54,610 nucleotides of DNA from a bacterium (GCA_919901565.1 CAKKPE010000049.1:1-54610); one strand, 5' to 3'. Counted from the stretch's first letter, positions 17,179 through 26,060 are shown. Translations and numbers: made by a program. The notes: generated by a model from the letters alone, not told the origin.

Positions 17179-18882
17179 ATGGGCATGCCCGACAATACAC
17201 CTCCATCCGACTTCATACGGGCGATCATTTCCGGGGACGTCAAGGCCGGCAAGAACCATGGGCGGGTGCATACCCGGTTCCCGCCGGAGCCCAACGGCTA
17301 TCTGCATATCGGACATGCCAAATCCATCTGCCTCAACTTCGGCATCGCCGGGGAGTTCGGAGGCCTCTGCAACCTCCGGTTCGATGATACCAATCCGGCC
17401 AAAGAGGAAGTCGAGTACGTGGAATCGATCCAGGAGGACGTCCGCTGGCTCGGGTTCGACTGGGATGACCGGCTCTACTACGCCTCCGACTACTTCGGGA
17501 AACTCCACGAGTACGCGGTGCAGCTGATCAGGAAAGGCAAGGCATACGTCGACGACCTGAGCGCGGACCAGATCCGCGAATACCGCGGCACGCCGACCGA
17601 ACCGGGCAGGAACAGCCCCTTCCGGGACCGTCCGGTCGAAGAGAACCTGGATCTGTTTGAACGGATGCGTGCCGGTGAATTCGGGGACGGCTCCCGCGTG
17701 CTCCGGGCAAAGATCGATATGGCATCCCAGAACCTGAATATGCGCGACCCGGTCATCTACCGGGTCCTGCGCGCCTCGCATCACCGAACCGGCGGCCAGT
17801 GGTGCATCTATCCCATGTACGACTTTGCCCACGGTCAGTCGGATTCCATCGAAGGAATCACCCACTCCATCTGCACCCTGGAGTTCGAGGATCACCGGCC
17901 GCTCTATAACTGGTTCATTGAACAGCTGGGCATCTTCCATCCCCGGCAGATCGAGTTCGCCCGCCTCAACCTCAGCCATACGGTCATGAGCAAACGGAAG
18001 CTCCTTCAGCTGGTCCGGGAGGGGCATGTCTCGGGCTGGGATGACCCCCGGATGCCCACCATCTCCGGCCTCCGCAGGCGGGGATACACGCCCGAGGCCA
18101 TCCGCAGCTTCTGTGAACGAATCGGCGTGGCCAAAAGGGAGAGCATGGTCGATATCGCCCTGCTCGAACACTGCCTTCGTGAAGACCTGAACAAGCGGGC
18201 CCCCCGGGTCATGGCCGTGCTTCGCCCCATCCGGGTGGTCATCGACAACTACCCTGAAGGCGAGGTCGAGGAGCTGGAGGCCGTCAACAATCCCGAAGAC
18301 CCCGCCATGGGGACACGGAAGGTCCCTTTTTCACGCGTCCTCTACATCGAACAGGAGGATTTCATGGAGGACCCGCCCAAACAGTTTTACCGCCTTTGCC
18401 CGGGCCGGGAGGTCAGACTGAGGTATGCGTATTTCATAAAATGTGTCAGCGTCGTGAAGAACCAGGCCGGCGAAGTGGTGGAGCTGCACTGCACCTATGA
18501 TCCGGCCACACGCGGCGGCGACGCCCCGGACGGCCGCAAGGTCAAGTCCACCCTTCACTGGGTCTCTGACGCCCATTCGATCCAGGCCCAGGTCCGCCTC
18601 TACGATCATCTCTTCACCAAAGCCGATCCCGAGGGGGACAAGGACGCACCCGACTTCAAGGCCTTCCTGAATCCGAAATCCATGGAGACAGTGACATCGT
18701 GCAGGCTGGAACCCAGCCTTGCGGGTGCAATACCGGGAAGCCGATACCAGTTCGAAAGACTGGGCTACTTCTGCGTGGATCGAGACTCCGCTCAGGACCG
18801 GCTCGTCTTCAACCGGACAGTCACATTACGTGATGAATGGGCCAGGATACAGAAGACAGGGAAAGAAAAAAAGCATGGATGA
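17179..18882 (+). CDS. glnS: Glutaminyl-tRNA synthetase
   Basis: Class I synthetase charging tRNA-Gln directly. The 567-residue product has [17 protein letters not shown] (HIGH motif, about residues 33-49) and VMSKRKL (KMSKS-like). A C-terminal beta-barrel anticodon domain runs from about residue 340. Length and domain order match the bacterial family. ATG at 17179 or 17185 are both plausible; the ribosome binding site is weak. Its presence implies that tRNA-Gln need not be made by transamidation. Confidence 0.96.
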   Translation: MGMPDNTPPSDFIRAIISGDVKAGKNHGRVHTRFPPEPNGYLHIGHAKSICLNFGIAGEFGGLCNLRFDDTNPAKEEVEYVESIQEDVRWLGFDWDDRLYYASDYFGKLHEYAVQLIRKGKAYVDDLSADQIREYRGTPTEPGRNSPFRDRPVEENLDLFERMRAGEFGDGSRVLRAKIDMASQNLNMRDPVIYRVLRASHHRTGGQWCIYPMYDFAHGQSDSIEGITHSICTLEFEDHRPLYNWFIEQLGIFHPRQIEFARLNLSHTVMSKRKLLQLVREGHVSGWDDPRMPTISGLRRRGYTPEAIRSFCERIGVAKRESMVDIALLEHCLREDLNKRAPRVMAVLRPIRVVIDNYPEGEVEELEAVNNPEDPAMGTRKVPFSRVLYIEQEDFMEDPPKQFYRLCPGREVRLRYAYFIKCVSVVKNQAGEVVELHCTYDPATRGGDAPDGRKVKSTLHWVSDAHSIQAQVRLYDHLFTKADPEGDKDAPDFKAFLNPKSMETVTSCRLEPSLAGAIPGSRYQFERLGYFCVDRDSAQDRLVFNRTVTLRDEWARIQKTGKEKKHG

Positions 18883-19262
18883 TCCGGATCCACTAATCGT
18901 CTTTGCTTTCGAAGACGCTCTGGCGGTAATTGCCCCTTTGGTTAATGTGATGAGGAAAGCCAACAGCCACTGCTCTGTAGATTCTCGGAATGAATCGATG
19001 ATAAGAGATAAAGAATGAGATCAATAAAAATGGGCGCTGTGGGGCTGTTGAAAAAGTCTCTTATGGTAAATAGTTTTGTCATGCCCGAGAAAGCGGGCAT
19101 CCAGTAAAACTATGAAAGACCTGGATTCCCGCCTACGCGGGAATGACGGCATGAGACCAGAAAAACACTTTTTCAACAGTCCCGCTGTCCCTATTTTCCT
19201 CCCGTATCGACTAAAATAATCGGTGGCTGTAAGCCATCCGATTGATTGCTTTGGGCATTACT
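18883..19262. other. Intergenic stretch holding a MITE
   Basis: About 380 bases after glnS. A 47-codon frame beginning at 18875 overlaps the glnS end, but it has no recognisable motif. The rest is occupied by the element at 19041-19183 and plain sequence leading to the accessory island. Confidence 0.5.
19041..19183. mobile_element. MITE with TIR GG(A/G)CTGTTGAAAAAGT
   Basis: Left end GGCTGTTGAAAAAGT and right end ACTTTTTCAACAGTCC are inverted repeats. The interior has the dyad GCCCGAGAAAGCGGGC and the common CCTGGATTCCCGCC...GCGGGAATGACG palindrome. The hexamer CGCTGT occurs on both sides (19035-19040 and 19183-19188), as expected for a target-site duplication. It is non-coding and marks the left border of the accessory island. 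Confidence 0.75.
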
Positions 19263-20300
19263 TCATTTCCGTCTTTCGTTTTTGTCTGGCTTTGGTACAT
19301 CTTTAATAAATGCCATAATAAGATTGTCCATAATTTTTGGTAATGAAGTGTTAAATGTTTCTTTGTCTATCGTGAACAATTGATGATCACATCGATCAAA
19401 TAACATCTTCATTCTACAACAATATTTTTTAAAATCGACAAATTGAGCAACGATGCCTTGAGGTAGATTAACAAGCCTGTATTTTCCAGATTCAGTGAAA
19501 AAGTCTTTATTCTCCTGAGTGAAGAACCTGATCGTATACTGCCGATCGATCGGCGTGACCAAGTTCGGAAGAATATGTGCCAAAGTTTTTGAATGTGCCA
19601 CAATCGTCGCTTTAGAAATCGATACCTTCAGAGTGTAATAGATTTGCTCCAGATCATCTATATGTTTTCCATACTGCTCTTGGCTGCATGAATCCATCCT
19701 CAAGGAGGATAACTGCTGTAATGTGTCGCGGTGTTTAATAATGGATTGTTTGAATTCAGGAAACTCAACCATTTTTGCCTTTGTGATATCAGGATCTCCC
19801 ATCTTATGCATGCCCCACGAAGCCAATGTGGCATAAATCATTTCAATATGCCGATCAGAGAGAAAGCTGGTTTCCCGTTCCTTGATTGCCTGAACATGGA
19901 AATAAATTGATGGTCCTCCAAACTCTTTCATCACCTCTAATGAACGTTTGTAGTAATGGCCAATGTTTTTTATGAGATCATCCTCATTTCTCATATTGTC
20001 TTCATTCTGAGGTATCTCCGGTCTCAGCTTTGGCCTTGCTTTATTATTCTTTAACGAAATTTTCATTGGCTTATGGGTTTTGTCGCAGAAAAAAGATCTA
20101 TTCATGCGCACAAGACCATATATTTGCGCCAGCAACGCATGATCTAAATCCTTGTAATGCCCCTTGGCAACATTGCTGATATGCGAAGGGGTCCCATAAT
20201 ATTGAGGAAACTTCTTTTTGATCAGCTCACGAGTTTCTTGCGGCGTTATCGGCTCGGAAGTTGATGCAAGCATATTTTTCACAACATCAATAAAAGTCAT
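19263..20300 (-). CDS. HARE-HTH-like N-terminal domain protein of unknown function
   Basis: The 345-residue product is AT-rich compared with its neighbours. Residues 1-85 (IDVVKNMLASTSEPITPQE, then LLAQIYGLVRMNRSFF) resemble the HARE-HTH winged-helix domain often attached to restriction endonucleases and chromatin proteins. After a charged linker, residues 105-330 form a helical domain with conserved-looking FGGPSIYFHVQ, SKTLAHILPNLVTPIDRQYT and RFFTQ blocks that I cannot assign. No nuclease motif is obvious. It lies beside two toxin-antitoxin operons, so a defence role is possible but not shown. Confidence 0.6.
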   Translation of the reverse strand: MTFIDVVKNMLASTSEPITPQETRELIKKKFPQYYGTPSHISNVAKGHYKDLDHALLAQIYGLVRMNRSFFCDKTHKPMKISLKNNKARPKLRPEIPQNEDNMRNEDDLIKNIGHYYKRSLEVMKEFGGPSIYFHVQAIKERETSFLSDRHIEMIYATLASWGMHKMGDPDITKAKMVEFPEFKQSIIKHRDTLQQLSSLRMDSCSQEQYGKHIDDLEQIYYTLKVSISKATIVAHSKTLAHILPNLVTPIDRQYTIRFFTQENKDFFTESGKYRLVNLPQGIVAQFVDFKKYCCRMKMLFDRCDHQLFTIDKETFNTSLPKIMDNLIMAFIKDVPKPDKNERRK

Positions 20301-20396
20301 ATTTGCCTGCTAGTTCTTGATGCCCAACGATGTTATTAAGCGACAAAACGAGTGTAGCAGAAATAGGCTTCTTTGTAAAAGAAATTTGACATAACC

Positions 20397-20684
20397 TTAT
20401 TTGAAACGTTTTAAAATTTCTTTATACACTTCCTCGTCCCGTCTGAATCCAACCTTGATGACGTAGACCAGAACCTCTTTTTTCTTTATCTCATAAATGA
20501 CTCTATAGGATCCCACTCTCAGCTTCCATAACCCCTTAAGGTCGGCTCGCAAGGGCGAGCCAAAGATTTCAGGTTCACTCGTCAGCTTTTTCCTGATGGT
20601 CTTGATGATTTTCTGCTGGTCAGGTTTGTCGATCTTTCTGAAGTCTTCTTTGAGGACAAGCTCATCGATCAGGACGGTGTACAT
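20397..20684 (-). CDS. RelE/ParE-family toxin
   Basis: The 95-residue product has the RelE fold signature: a helical N-terminal half with DKPDQQKIIKTIRKKL, then LKGLWKLRVGSYRVIYEIKKKEVLVYVIKVG and the terminal basic segment FRRDEEVYKEI. Members cleave ribosome-bound mRNA. The start codon overlaps the antitoxin stop by one base (TAATG), so the pair is coupled. Confidence 0.92.
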   Translation of the reverse strand: MYTVLIDELVLKEDFRKIDKPDQQKIIKTIRKKLTSEPEIFGSPLRADLKGLWKLRVGSYRVIYEIKKKEVLVYVIKVGFRRDEEVYKEILKRFK

Positions 20685-20965
20685 TACCTGAGCCCCACCT
20701 TTTTCTCCGCCTCATCCAGGCTGACGTATTTTTTGCCTTTCCTTTCCATACGGTCTTTGGCTATGGATCCCAAGGCAAGATCCTCTACTTCATCGATTAT
20801 CCGTTGCATTTCCTGGTATTCATCGTAATCAATGATAACACCCAAGGGTTTATTCCGTTTGGTCAGAATAACACGGTGTTTTTTTATTTTACTCAGAACA
20901 TCGGAAACCTTGTTTCTCAACTCCGCAATTCCTATCAGAGCCATATCTTCTTTAACAGTGATCAT
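20684..20965 (-). CDS. Phd/YefM-family antitoxin
   Basis: The 93-residue product begins MITVKEDMALIGIAELRNKVSDVL, the DNA-binding Phd/YefM N terminus, with HRVILTKRNKPLGVIIDYDEYQ following and an acidic, helical C-terminal toxin-binding tail. A strong AAGGAGG lies 8 bases before the ATG at 20965; the upstream GTG at 20974 would overlap it. Autorepression from the AT-rich region to its right is the usual scheme. Confidence 0.9.
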   Translation of the reverse strand: MITVKEDMALIGIAELRNKVSDVLSKIKKHRVILTKRNKPLGVIIDYDEYQEMQRIIDEVEDLALGSIAKDRMERKGKKYVSLDEAEKKVGLR

Positions 20966-21098
20966 GTGAATCACCTCCTTGAATAGACTATTGAATTGTA
21001 CATTTCAATAGTACAATTGTCAACTTTAAATCCGCCATGCCGTGCCTCAATTCGACAGAATTGGGCACAGCTTAAAAAATTACCATCCCTGAGTACAG

Positions 21099-21755
21099 CT
21101 ATTTCCGGCTTGCTTGATCCAGATCCATGACCATCTGCTGAACATGCTTTTTGAAGAACTTCTTCACTGTGTTCCATTCCAGCTTATTATGTCCCAGGTA
21201 TCGGGGCTCAGGGTCTATGTCTGCATCATTGAAGTAGACCAACGACTTTCCGATATGGATCGGATTGACTCGATCCTTGCCGAAACGTTCGATCATGCTC
21301 TCTGCGATTTTCCAGAAGGGTACCGTTTGCATAACGGCATAAAGATCAACAAAATCTCTTTTGGCACCTCTCTGGCTGATGGCGATGATCTTCATGGATG
21401 CGATGTCTATGATCCCTGCGACGGGCACCCCTTCCAGATCAGTCATTTTTTCCTTGAAAGGATAAGCATAATGTAAAAAAGATATCTTAACTTCATCTGC
21501 CGTTACGGTTAATGTCCCCTTCTCTTCCTGCAAGACCATTGGTGAAAGCTTTTTTCCTTTGATCTTCTTGAAAAGCTCATCGGTGGGAAAGTTTTGCTCC
21601 GTGAAGAAATCCAGGTCTTCTGAAATTCTGTGTCCAATCTGGAGTGCCAGGCCGGTCCCGCCGGCTAACACGAACCGGTGTGCTTTGATGAGGCTCTTCA
21701 GTTTGGCAAGGACTTTTTGTGAATGTATTGGCAGTGTTTCAAGATAAAGAGCCAA
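21099..21755 (-). CDS. AbiEii-like nucleotidyltransferase toxin
   Basis: The 218-residue product carries the nucleotidyltransferase core of the AbiEii/MenT group: FVLAGGTGLALQIGHRISEDLDFF (GG...D-x-D pattern, residues 28-51) and KRDFVDLYAV near 130. These toxins transfer nucleotides, for MenT onto tRNA 3' ends. The start is a TTG at 21755 with GGAGGG about 7 bases upstream. It overlaps the upstream partner by 17 bases, typical for a coupled toxin. Confidence 0.85.
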   Translation of the reverse strand: MALYLETLPIHSQKVLAKLKSLIKAHRFVLAGGTGLALQIGHRISEDLDFFTEQNFPTDELFKKIKGKKLSPMVLQEEKGTLTVTADEVKISFLHYAYPFKEKMTDLEGVPVAGIIDIASMKIIAISQRGAKRDFVDLYAVMQTVPFWKIAESMIERFGKDRVNPIHIGKSLVYFNDADIDPEPRYLGHNKLEWNTVKKFFKKHVQQMVMDLDQASRK

Positions 21756-22119
21756 ACCAGACCCTCCAGAAGTTATTGGATTTGGGTGACAACTTCCTGC
21801 TCACCTCCAATGTTTCCATAATCAACCGAGTGGGATAAACTTTCTGAATCCAGTAAAGTTCATCAAGCCCTCCAAGCTCAAGGACTCGTTCGATGATATA
21901 TCTGGAGTTCTTACGGATGTCAATCTCTAATGGTGAGGTGTCCCAGAACAGATAAAAAAATCGATCGGGGATTCTGTTCTCTCTTTCATGCTGTTCTATT
22001 CTTTTTTTGACCTCAGGGTCGGAAAGAGCCCCCAGATATGTCTGCACCACCTTGCCTTCGCTGCGATAGGCAACATAGGCATACTCTTTGTTCTTTATTT
22101 TCTTAATGACAACACTCAT
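21739..22119 (-). CDS. Probable antitoxin partner, DUF6922-like
   Basis: The 126-residue protein has an N-terminal basic strand module (MSVVIKKIKNKEYAYVAY, then KVVQTYLGAL) and a C-terminal segment FFYLFWDTSPLEIDIRKNSR plus IIERVLELGGLDELYWI that resembles DUF6922, often found next to AbiEii-type nucleotidyltransferases. The canonical winged-helix AbiEi is absent. The order, strand and 17-base overlap with the toxin support an antitoxin role. The family naming is from memory. Confidence 0.6.
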   Translation of the reverse strand: MSVVIKKIKNKEYAYVAYRSEGKVVQTYLGALSDPEVKKRIEQHERENRIPDRFFYLFWDTSPLEIDIRKNSRYIIERVLELGGLDELYWIQKVYPTRLIMETLEVSRKLSPKSNNFWRVWFGSLS

Positions 22120-22448
22120 TCCAAACTCCCTGCCCTATATTACCAAACTATGTTGTATAATTCAACCATTTCATTCGAGTTCCAGACTCTTTTAGGTAGA
22201 CTCCTGCACCTGGTGTGGGTATCCTTTTAACACACGTGCTTTAACCATTTAATTATTAAGGGATTATATGGAGCAAGAAATGTTCAGTGATCCCAACTGG
22301 ATTCGACCATGCAGCCGCGAGCAAGAGCCCTGCTCTGGGGCTCGGCGAGCGGAGATAGATGACCCCTTCCTCTCATGACCGAATCCCACCGGCAGGATTT
22401 TGAATCTGGAGAGGAACCCACAGTAGCGTGACGAAGGATAAGGAAGAA
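22120..22448. other. Spacer between accessory island and tRNA-Glu
   Basis: About 330 bases with no convincing gene. It contains a degraded copy of the 3' end of the adjacent tRNA-Glu at 22287-22310 and an AT-rich half toward the antitoxin that probably holds its promoter. Confidence 0.5.
22287..22310 (-). repeat. Partial copy of the tRNA-Glu 3' end
   Basis: gtgatcccaactggattcga matches the T-arm and acceptor end of the tRNA-Glu gene (gtgatcccaacgggattcga at 22451) with one mismatch over the 20 bases. It has the same orientation and lies on the island side of the tRNA. Duplicated tRNA 3' ends are typical attachment-site scars of integrases. Confidence 0.6.
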
Positions 22449-22523
22449 TGGTGATCCCAACGGGATTCGAACCCGTATTACCGGCGTGAGAGGCCAGCGT
22501 CCTAACCGTTAGACGATGGGACC
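22449..22523 (-). tRNA. tRNA-Glu (anticodon CTC)
   Basis: The minus strand folds as a cloverleaf: acceptor GGTCCCA/TGGGATC, anticodon arm CTGGC-CTCTCAC-GCCGG with CTC at positions 34-36, and T-arm ACGGG-TTCGAAT-CCCGT. CCA is encoded. It is two bases from tRNA-Gln, so both come from one transcript, and it lies at the border of the accessory island. Confidence 0.95.
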
Positions 22524-22525
22524 AG

Positions 22526-22599
22526 TGGCTCGGGTGCAAGGATTCGAACCTCGATAGGCAGATCCAGAGTCTGCTGTCCTACCATTGGACGACACCCGA
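22526..22599 (-). tRNA. tRNA-Gln (anticodon CTG)
   Basis: Acceptor TCGGGTG/CACCCGA, anticodon arm GCAGA-CTCTGGA-TCTGC with CTG in the loop, T-arm with GGTTCGAATCC, CCA encoded. It lies upstream of tRNA-Glu on the same strand and near gltX, with glnS a few kilobases away. Confidence 0.95.
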
Positions 22600-22603
22600 A
22601 TGT

Positions 22604-22759
22604 TGACGGCTTCGTAAAAAGTCCGTCTGCGGCGTTACGCTTCATCCTTCGTCATTGCAGCGTACATCTCAGTACGCTTCATTCCTCAGGATTCGCGCGC
22701 CTTGCATCCGGAGCTTTTTACTGTGCCGTCTCACTTATGAACTTTTTACGAGCTCATCA
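22604..22759. mobile_element. MITE copy 2 (TGACGGCTTCGTAA family)
   Basis: The left end TGACGGCTTCGTAAAAAG is intact and the interior is closely similar to the copies at 16999 and 44452. The right end (TTTTTACGAGCTCATCA) has decayed from the TTACGAAGCCGTCA consensus. It lies between the tRNA pair and gltX. Confidence 0.8.
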
Positions 22760-22811
22760 ATGTCGCCCATAAAAGTAACAAAACCATTATTTTCTGTCAA
22801 GGAGAAAGGGT

Positions 22812-24245
22812 TCAGTCCGCAGATCGGTTCCCTATATATTCCACTGCCTTTTTCATCCGTTTTAGGACGAGTTCCTTGCCCAGGATGGAGACCAGTTCAA
22901 AGATCCCCGGGCTGACTGTTCCTCCGGTCAAGGCCACACGCACGGGCTGGGCTATCTTCCCGAGTCCGGTCTCCTTTTCGGCCATCACTTTCTCGAAGAT
23001 CGCCTGAATCTTCTCCACGGAAAAGTCATCGAGGGCGGCAAATTTCAATATGAGATCCTCTAAGAGAAGAAGGTTTTCCGGGGTCAGATATTTCTTCCCT
23101 GCCTTCTCGTCTATGGCAATATCCCGCTTGAAAAAATAAGTTGAAAGCTCGGCCATCTCGACCAGGGTCTTGCGCTTCTCCTGCTGGCACTTGACCACTT
23201 CAGCAATATAGCCCATCTTCTCTCCGGGATAGGGTTCTGTGAGTATCCCCTTTTGAACGAGTATCCCGTTGAGGAGGGAGGCTATCCGTTCGGGGTCTCC
23301 GGTCTTGATGTAATGGTGATTGAGCCAGAGGAGTTTTTCAGGATTGAAAACCGCCGGGGACTTGCCGATCCCGTCAAGCGAAAATTTCTCAATGAGTTCC
23401 TCGCGTGAAAAGATCTCCTGGTCGCCTGCGCCCCATCCCAGCCGGACCAGGTAGTTGATCATCGCTTCGGGAAGGTAGCCCATCTCCTTGTAGGCCATGA
23501 TGGATGTGGCACCGTGCCTCTTGGAAAGGCGCGTCTTGTCCGATCCGAGGATCATGGGGACATGGGCGAATTTCGGGATGTCATATCCCAGGGCCTGGTA
23601 CATGAGGATCTGCCTCGGCGTGTTATTCAGGTGATCATCACCTCGGATGATATGGGTCATTCCCATGAGGGCATCGTCCACGACCACGCAGAAGTTGTAT
23701 GTGGGCATGCCGTCAGAGCGGCGGATGATCAGATCGTCCAGTTGGCTGTTATCGAAGGAGATGATCCCGTGGATCATGTCCACCACTTCGGTGGTTCCGG
23801 AAATCGGTGTCTTGAAGCGGATGACCGCTTTCCTTCCGTGAACAGCGCCGCCCCCTTCACGGCATCGGCCATCGTACTTGGGTGTCCTCCCCTCTTTCAA
23901 TGCCTGCTTGCGTCGCTCCTCCAGTTCCTCGGGAGAACAGGTGCAGGGGTAGGCCCTGCCCTGGGCAAGGAGCCGCTCCACATGCTCCTGGTAGAGGGGG
24001 ATCCGCCGGCTCTGGCGCACCGGCGGGCCCTCGTCATAGTCCAGACCGAGCCACTCCATGCCGTCGAGGATCGCCTGGATCGACTCGTCGGTGGAGCGTT
24101 CGACATCCGTATCCTCGATGCGGAGCACAAACGAACCGCCGTGCTTCCTGGCAAAAAGATAATTGAACAGGGCGGTCCTCACCCCGCCGATGTGCAGATA
24201 GCCTGTCGGACTTGGGGCAAACCGGACTCGAATCTTTTCCGTCAT
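22812..24245 (-). CDS. gltX: Glutamyl-tRNA synthetase
   Basis: Class I enzyme charging tRNA-Glu, for translation and for tetrapyrrole synthesis. The 477-residue product has [20 protein letters not shown] (HIGH region), [11 protein letters not shown] (KMSKS region) and a C-terminal anticodon-binding cage. Length is typical. Because glnS is also present, a strictly discriminating GltX is expected. Confidence 0.97.
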   Translation of the reverse strand: MTEKIRVRFAPSPTGYLHIGGVRTALFNYLFARKHGGSFVLRIEDTDVERSTDESIQAILDGMEWLGLDYDEGPPVRQSRRIPLYQEHVERLLAQGRAYPCTCSPEELEERRKQALKEGRTPKYDGRCREGGGAVHGRKAVIRFKTPISGTTEVVDMIHGIISFDNSQLDDLIIRRSDGMPTYNFCVVVDDALMGMTHIIRGDDHLNNTPRQILMYQALGYDIPKFAHVPMILGSDKTRLSKRHGATSIMAYKEMGYLPEAMINYLVRLGWGAGDQEIFSREELIEKFSLDGIGKSPAVFNPEKLLWLNHHYIKTGDPERIASLLNGILVQKGILTEPYPGEKMGYIAEVVKCQQEKRKTLVEMAELSTYFFKRDIAIDEKAGKKYLTPENLLLLEDLILKFAALDDFSVEKIQAIFEKVMAEKETGLGKIAQPVRVALTGGTVSPGIFELVSILGKELVLKRMKKAVEYIGNRSAD

Positions 24246-24311
24246 GGCAACCCCCGTACGGGGAAATAAATCTGAAGAAAACCGGGAAGATGTATGAAGG
24301 CCGTCATCACG

Positions 24312-24749
24312 TCAGTTCTTGACCACCATAATGGGGATAGGCGACTTGCGGATAACCTTGTCGGTCACACTGCCGAGCAGCATCTTCTCAAGCCGGCTCG
24401 CACCGTGACTCCCCATGACAATGAGTTCCAGATGATGCTTCACCGCATAATCGATCAATACGGAATAGGGCTCTCCCTTGAGAACGGTCAGGTGGATATC
24501 TTCGTACGTCATGAACTTTCGCGGGATAAACTTCTTGAGTTCCTGATTTGCGTATTCTTCGGCATTCTTCTGGATCTCGTCTACAGAGATATGGGGGATA
24601 TAGAAACCCTGCAGATGGGGATCATGCACCACATGGACGACATGGAATTCAATATCGCATCCCTTGAAGAATTCAAAGGCGTAGTTCAGACTCTTCTTTG
24701 AACAATCACTGAAGTCTACAGCAATGAGTATTTTTTTTACCTTTGGCAT
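24312..24749 (-). CDS. Universal stress protein (UspA family)
   Basis: The 145-residue protein begins KKILIAVDFSDCSKKSLNYA and ends with the ATP-binding signature VMGSHGASRLEKMLLGSVTD plus PIPIMVV (G-2x-G-9x-G-S/T). Such proteins bind ATP or AMP and accumulate under stress. A strong terminator separates it from atpE upstream, so it is probably transcribed on its own. Confidence 0.92.
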   Translation of the reverse strand: MPKVKKILIAVDFSDCSKKSLNYAFEFFKGCDIEFHVVHVVHDPHLQGFYIPHISVDEIQKNAEEYANQELKKFIPRKFMTYEDIHLTVLKGEPYSVLIDYAVKHHLELIVMGSHGASRLEKMLLGSVTDKVIRKSPIPIMVVKN

Positions 24750-24765
24750 CCTGTTGATCCTCTTC

Positions 24766-24797
24766 GAAAAAAAGGCGGGGCATCTGCTGCCCCGCCT
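24766..24797 (-). terminator. Rho-independent terminator after atpE
   Basis: On the minus strand AGGCGGGGCA pairs perfectly with TGCCCCGCCT around a 5-base loop, followed directly by a run of seven T. It begins 15 bases after the atpE stop. Confidence 0.9.
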
Positions 24798-24811
24798 ACA
24801 TGCATGGCAAC

Positions 24812-25135
24812 TTAACCCATCTTGCCGAGAAGCATAAAAGCAATGACCAGGCCGTAGATGACCAAAGACTCGATCATCGCGAGACCGATGATCATGTTCG
24901 TCATGATCTTTCCGGATGCGCCGGGGTTTCTTGCGATCCCCTGCATGGCGCCGTTGACGGCAAACCCCTGCCCAATCGCGCCGCCGAAGGCCGCCACGGC
25001 AATGGTGACGGCTATGGCCATGGCAATGGTTCCCTTCTCGGCGCCGCCTGCTGCCGCTTCTTCCATGGCAAAAGCAGGAACTGCGCCCAGAAGTGCCGCT
25101 GCAAAGACAAACAGGCTGGATAGAATCTTCTTCAT
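24812..25135 (-). CDS. atpE: ATP synthase F0 subunit c
   Basis: The rotor proteolipid. At 107 residues it is longer than the usual 70-90 because of an N-terminal signal-like segment ([20 protein letters not shown]) with a plausible cleavage site AFA-ME. Two membrane helices follow: the first with [11 protein letters not shown], the loop with ARNPGASGK, the second with [15 protein letters not shown] carrying the ion-binding Glu89. Gln56 and Ser90 occupy positions that coordinate sodium in Ilyobacter-type rings. It follows atpB after an unusually long 242-base gap. Confidence 0.95.
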   Translation of the reverse strand: MKKILSSLFVFAAALLGAVPAFAMEEAAAGGAEKGTIAMAIAVTIAVAAFGGAIGQGFAVNGAMQGIARNPGASGKIMTNMIIGLAMIESLVIYGLVIAFMLLGKMG

Positions 25136-25377
25136 ATTGTTTTACCTCCCTTCAGAATTTGCCGTCCAGGCTGAATGGCCCGAAGGTCCTGCCCGCCGCC
25201 CTCATGAGGTATCCTATCCCACCCCACCTCTAAAAGAGCCCCGTTTTTCCGTCCCCGGAAAACGGCTGCGAAAGGCACGGTCATCCGGCCGTGAACCGCA
25301 AGAGTAGATCCCGGAAAACCCGGGAGAAAGCCCCGCCGCACCCCTTTTCAGGAGGGGATGGGACGGCTTGAAATCCA

Positions 25378-26046
25378 TCAGTGGTCCTCTCCATGCTCCA
25401 CCGATCCCTGGATATAAAGGATGGCCAGAAGCACAAAGACGAAAGTCTGGACAAAACTGGTGAAGACCATCAGGACCATGATCGGGAGCGGGACCAGGAA
25501 CGGGACCAGCCCGGCGAGGATAATGAGGAGCGTATCCTCCCCCATGATATTCCCAAACAGCCTCAGGCTGTGGGATACCGGCCTGGCCAGGTGCCCGATG
25601 ATTTCTATGGGAAGCATGAGAGGCGCAAGCCAGAGCACCGGCCCCATAAAATGCAGAAGATATTTGAACCCGTGCTCCTTGACGCCGAAGAAATGGACCG
25701 TGACGAAAACAATCACGGCGCAGGCCACGGTGATGTTCAGATTCGACGTGGCTGAATACATGCCGGGGAAGATCCCCATCATGTTGCAGGTAAAGATAAA
25801 GAGGCAGAAGGTCGCGATCATCGGAAAGAACCGCCTGGCGTTCTTTTTCCCCATTACCCCTTCCATGAAGTTCATGATAACATCGAGAACCACCTCAAAG
25901 AAGTTCTGTATCCCTGCGGGGACCAGGGCCAGGTTCGAGGTTGCAATTTTTCCCATCAGGATCAGGAGCAGAACCGTGACCGCGGCATATCCCACGGCCA
26001 GATACTCGTGTCCCAGGAAGCTTAAAAACATCGGCGGTTCATGCAT
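25378..26046 (-). CDS. atpB: ATP synthase F0 subunit a
   Basis: The stator channel subunit. The 222-residue product has five or six hydrophobic segments and the motif RPVSHSLRLFGNIMGED, containing the essential Arg of helix 4. The ATG at 26046 has GGAG 7 bases upstream; a GTG at 26064 lies within the atpI stop region. The F1 genes and subunit b are not in the window, matching the split F0/F1 layout of many delta-proteobacteria. Confidence 0.96.
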   Translation of the reverse strand: MHEPPMFLSFLGHEYLAVGYAAVTVLLLILMGKIATSNLALVPAGIQNFFEVVLDVIMNFMEGVMGKKNARRFFPMIATFCLFIFTCNMMGIFPGMYSATSNLNITVACAVIVFVTVHFFGVKEHGFKYLLHFMGPVLWLAPLMLPIEIIGHLARPVSHSLRLFGNIMGEDTLLIILAGLVPFLVPLPIMVLMVFTSFVQTFVFVLLAILYIQGSVEHGEDH

Positions 26047-26060
26047 GTCCCTTCTCCTCT

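Noticed and set aside
17158-18171. Long minus-strand frame opposite glnS
   Set aside because: Antisense shadow of glnS with no ribosome binding site or recognisable domain.
18875-19018. 47-codon frame overlapping the glnS 3' end
   Set aside because: Weak upstream site and no motif. It could be translated, but nothing in the sequence supports that it matters.
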